Assembly: GCA_963210315.1 (NCBI GenBank)
Contig: OY723246.1
Location: 2,232,001-2,296,000 of the forward strand
Source: Rhynchopus euleeides
Lineage: Eukaryota; Euglenozoa; Diplonemea; Diplonemida; Diplonemidae
Length of the DNA: 64,000 nucleotides
Reading direction: 5' to 3'
Positions 58,001 through 61,000 of this stretch are shown here, piece by piece; within the stretch, counting starts at the first letter, position 1; each line of letters begins with the position of its first letter. The translations under genes and the position numbers were made by a program. The notes beneath the pieces were generated by a model. It did no database searches, had not been told where the DNA came from, and saw only the letters and a program-made list of their open reading frames with translations.

Positions 58001-61000
58001 ACCCCTACACAACAGCGCAGGGCACCAAGGAGTACGGCGTCGTGAAGAGCCGCTTCACAAACACCCAAGTGTTCGGGCAGCGTGTGCTGGCGTACCGCGG
58101 GGTCACCACCACAATCAGCCTCATCGGGCATGGCCTCTACGCACACCATCGTGTTGCCATGCTGTCGGATTGTGGGCATGCGTTGTACGACAAGAGCAGC
58201 ACCGCACTGCCGCAGGCAGCTCCTTTGCGTGTCGTCAACCTAGTGGGCGACAGCTACGGCGAGCTGGTGCTGCAGTGGGAGCATGTGCAGACAGGGGTGG
58301 ACGAGCTGCGCGTGTGCCTGTCGCAGTATGCAGATGGCGCAGACTTCTCCATCGACACAGGGCTGCGCTTCGGTGTTGTGGAGCTGACGGCAATCAGCGA
58401 CCTCACAGTGCGTTCCCTGCCGTACAACACAACAGGCGAGATACCGTACGGCTCCATCACGACGCACACGCTTTCCGGCACGGGGCTGCGCGAAAAGATG
58501 CAGATCAAGTTTGCCGAATCCGGCTCTTACAACTGCACGTCCCGTATCAATGGGGTGGCAACACCGGTCAATGTGACAAGCAATGTGTCCATTCTGCTGA
58601 CTCAGACGCAGTCGTCGCGTCACGAGACACGGGTTGCGGTGTGCCTTGCGCTGTACCCCGAAGGCAGCACGGACTTCTTTGACACGGGACTCACCGTCGA
58701 CTTTGTGATTAACCTGCTGAAGGTGACGGAGCCGTATGCAGGCAATGTGTTTGAGACGCAGTCGATCATCCCTCTGTACAAAGGCATGTACCCGCCCCCC
58801 GAGCTGCTGATCCATGGGAACGGGTTTGCAGAGGGACACCGTGTGTCTCTACAGACGCAGTGCCTCACAGATGTCAACATCACAGACGTACATACACCCA
58901 TCCCACTGACGCATCTGGACGGCCGCCCGGATTATGCAGACTTCTCACAGACAGACCAGGGATGGACAAAGGCGATGCTGGAGTTGACAGAGCTGCACAA
59001 CAGCCATGCGTACACCGCCATGCAGCTGTGCATCTCTGAGTATGCAACGGGGCCGTCGTTCCCCGTCGACCCCCTGATTGCACTGCGTGTTGTGGAACTG
59101 CTGACGATTGACACCAAGAAGCACATCACCGTGCCCTACGGGGCTGTGAGCAGCCACTACTTAGAGGGCTACGGCCTTGCTGACGGGATGACTGTGAAGT
59201 TGGCCCGCTTCTGCAACGAGACCACGGAAGGGCACGACCAGCCCCTCAACATCACAAGCATTTCAGGGATGCTGACAGGGATGCGCAACCTCAACGGTGC
59301 CGGGACGTACTACTCGACAGACGTCACGTCGCAGGGTGGGGGTGCGTGGCTGAACCTCACCGAGACACAGACAAACAAGCACCGTCTCGACACGCGCGTG
59401 TGTCTGGGTTTGTACGGGCTACCGAATGAGTACTACTTCGACACTCAGGTGACTCTGGACATCGCGATACAGATCGCATCGATGCGAGTGAATGACCACA
59501 CGGTGCCGCGCGCTAATGTGGCGCACTCTGCGACCTACTACTCCACAGTGCCTGCAGGGAACATTGTCGTGTACAAAGGCATCGAGACGACAGTCAAGCT
59601 GTACGGCGAAGGGCTGTATGCACACCAGCGTGTGGGGTTCTCCTGGCAGTGCTCTGCACCGCTGTTCATCGACTACCCGCTGTACCTGACGGATGTGGTC
59701 GGCAGCACAGAGGCTGAACTCAAGCTGACGTACCTCCACACGTCGGCCGCAACGGAGGGCCTCCTGATGTGCCTGTCACAGTATGCGAAGGGTGACGACT
59801 TCAGCATCCACGACAGTGCATATAACGCGTTCATCCTGTCCGTCGTGGAGCTGACGGCCGTCGACATGCAGACATCGCTTCTCGTGCACTATGGTGCAGT
59901 GACGTCGCACCTGCTGAACGGCACGTACATCCGGGACGGCATGCAGCTGAAGCTTTCGACAGAGCAGGATGGCTGTGCCAATGTGTCGTCAGGCCTCAAC
60001 ACGCCGATGAACATCACTGTGTCTGGTGCAGGCGGTGTGGGCTACCCAGGTGCGGGAGGCCGATGGGACCAGACCACCACTGTGCTGCACGAGGGCTACG
60101 TCTGTGATGGCCACTTTGGGACTCGCAAAAAGCTGCTCCCCACGACGTCAGATGTGCAGGAGTGCGCAGGCTTTGTCGTCAACGATACGGCATGCACCTC
60201 GACGTTCTACTTCAACCAAGCCGCGAATGAGTGCGTGTGCATCATCCAAGGGCAGGCGTGCAACTCCACCACCCTCGAGGCGGGGACGGTGGTCTACCAG
60301 CTTATGTCCGGAGGGAAGTTCACATTCACCCGTGCCCAGACCTTCCAACACACGAGGAACCTGCTGCTCTGCATTGATGTGTGGCCCTATCCTTCTGAGA
60401 ACTTTGTGGCATCGGGCCTGAATGTCAGCATCACAATACGCGTCGACATGATGACATCCTACGACCACGTGAACACAGAGCTGCAGAAGATTCGTGTCTA
60501 CCACAAGCAGCCGACCTCCATCCGGATCAACGGCGACGGGTTATGGGAGCACATGCGCGTCTCGCTGCAGGACGACTGCACGCCGTATGCAAACCTCACG
60601 GGGGTGGGCGAGCCCATGAGGCTGGCATCGGTGGAGGGGCGCACCGTCGGGCACTCTTTGGCGTGGATCAAAGCGAACTACGCATGGGGATACCAGGCGC
60701 AGAAGGACCACATGGGTGTCGGCCTGCAGGCAGACATCCACCTTAACGAGTCGCATGTGGCAGAGCCCTTGTGGGGTGCGCGGCTGTGCTTCTCTGAATA
60801 CCAGTTCGGTGAAGACTTCCGCATCGCAGACTACGCGCCGAACAGGTGGATCGAGATTGGGGTCGTGAAGCTGCACGAGATCTCGCATGGGCTGACGGGC
60901 AAGGGGCTGATGTGGTACCAGAACCCCTATTCGGTCATCTCGCTTCCCTACGGGTCGACGTCGACTCATTTGGTTCGCGGCACGTTGCTTCTGGATGACA

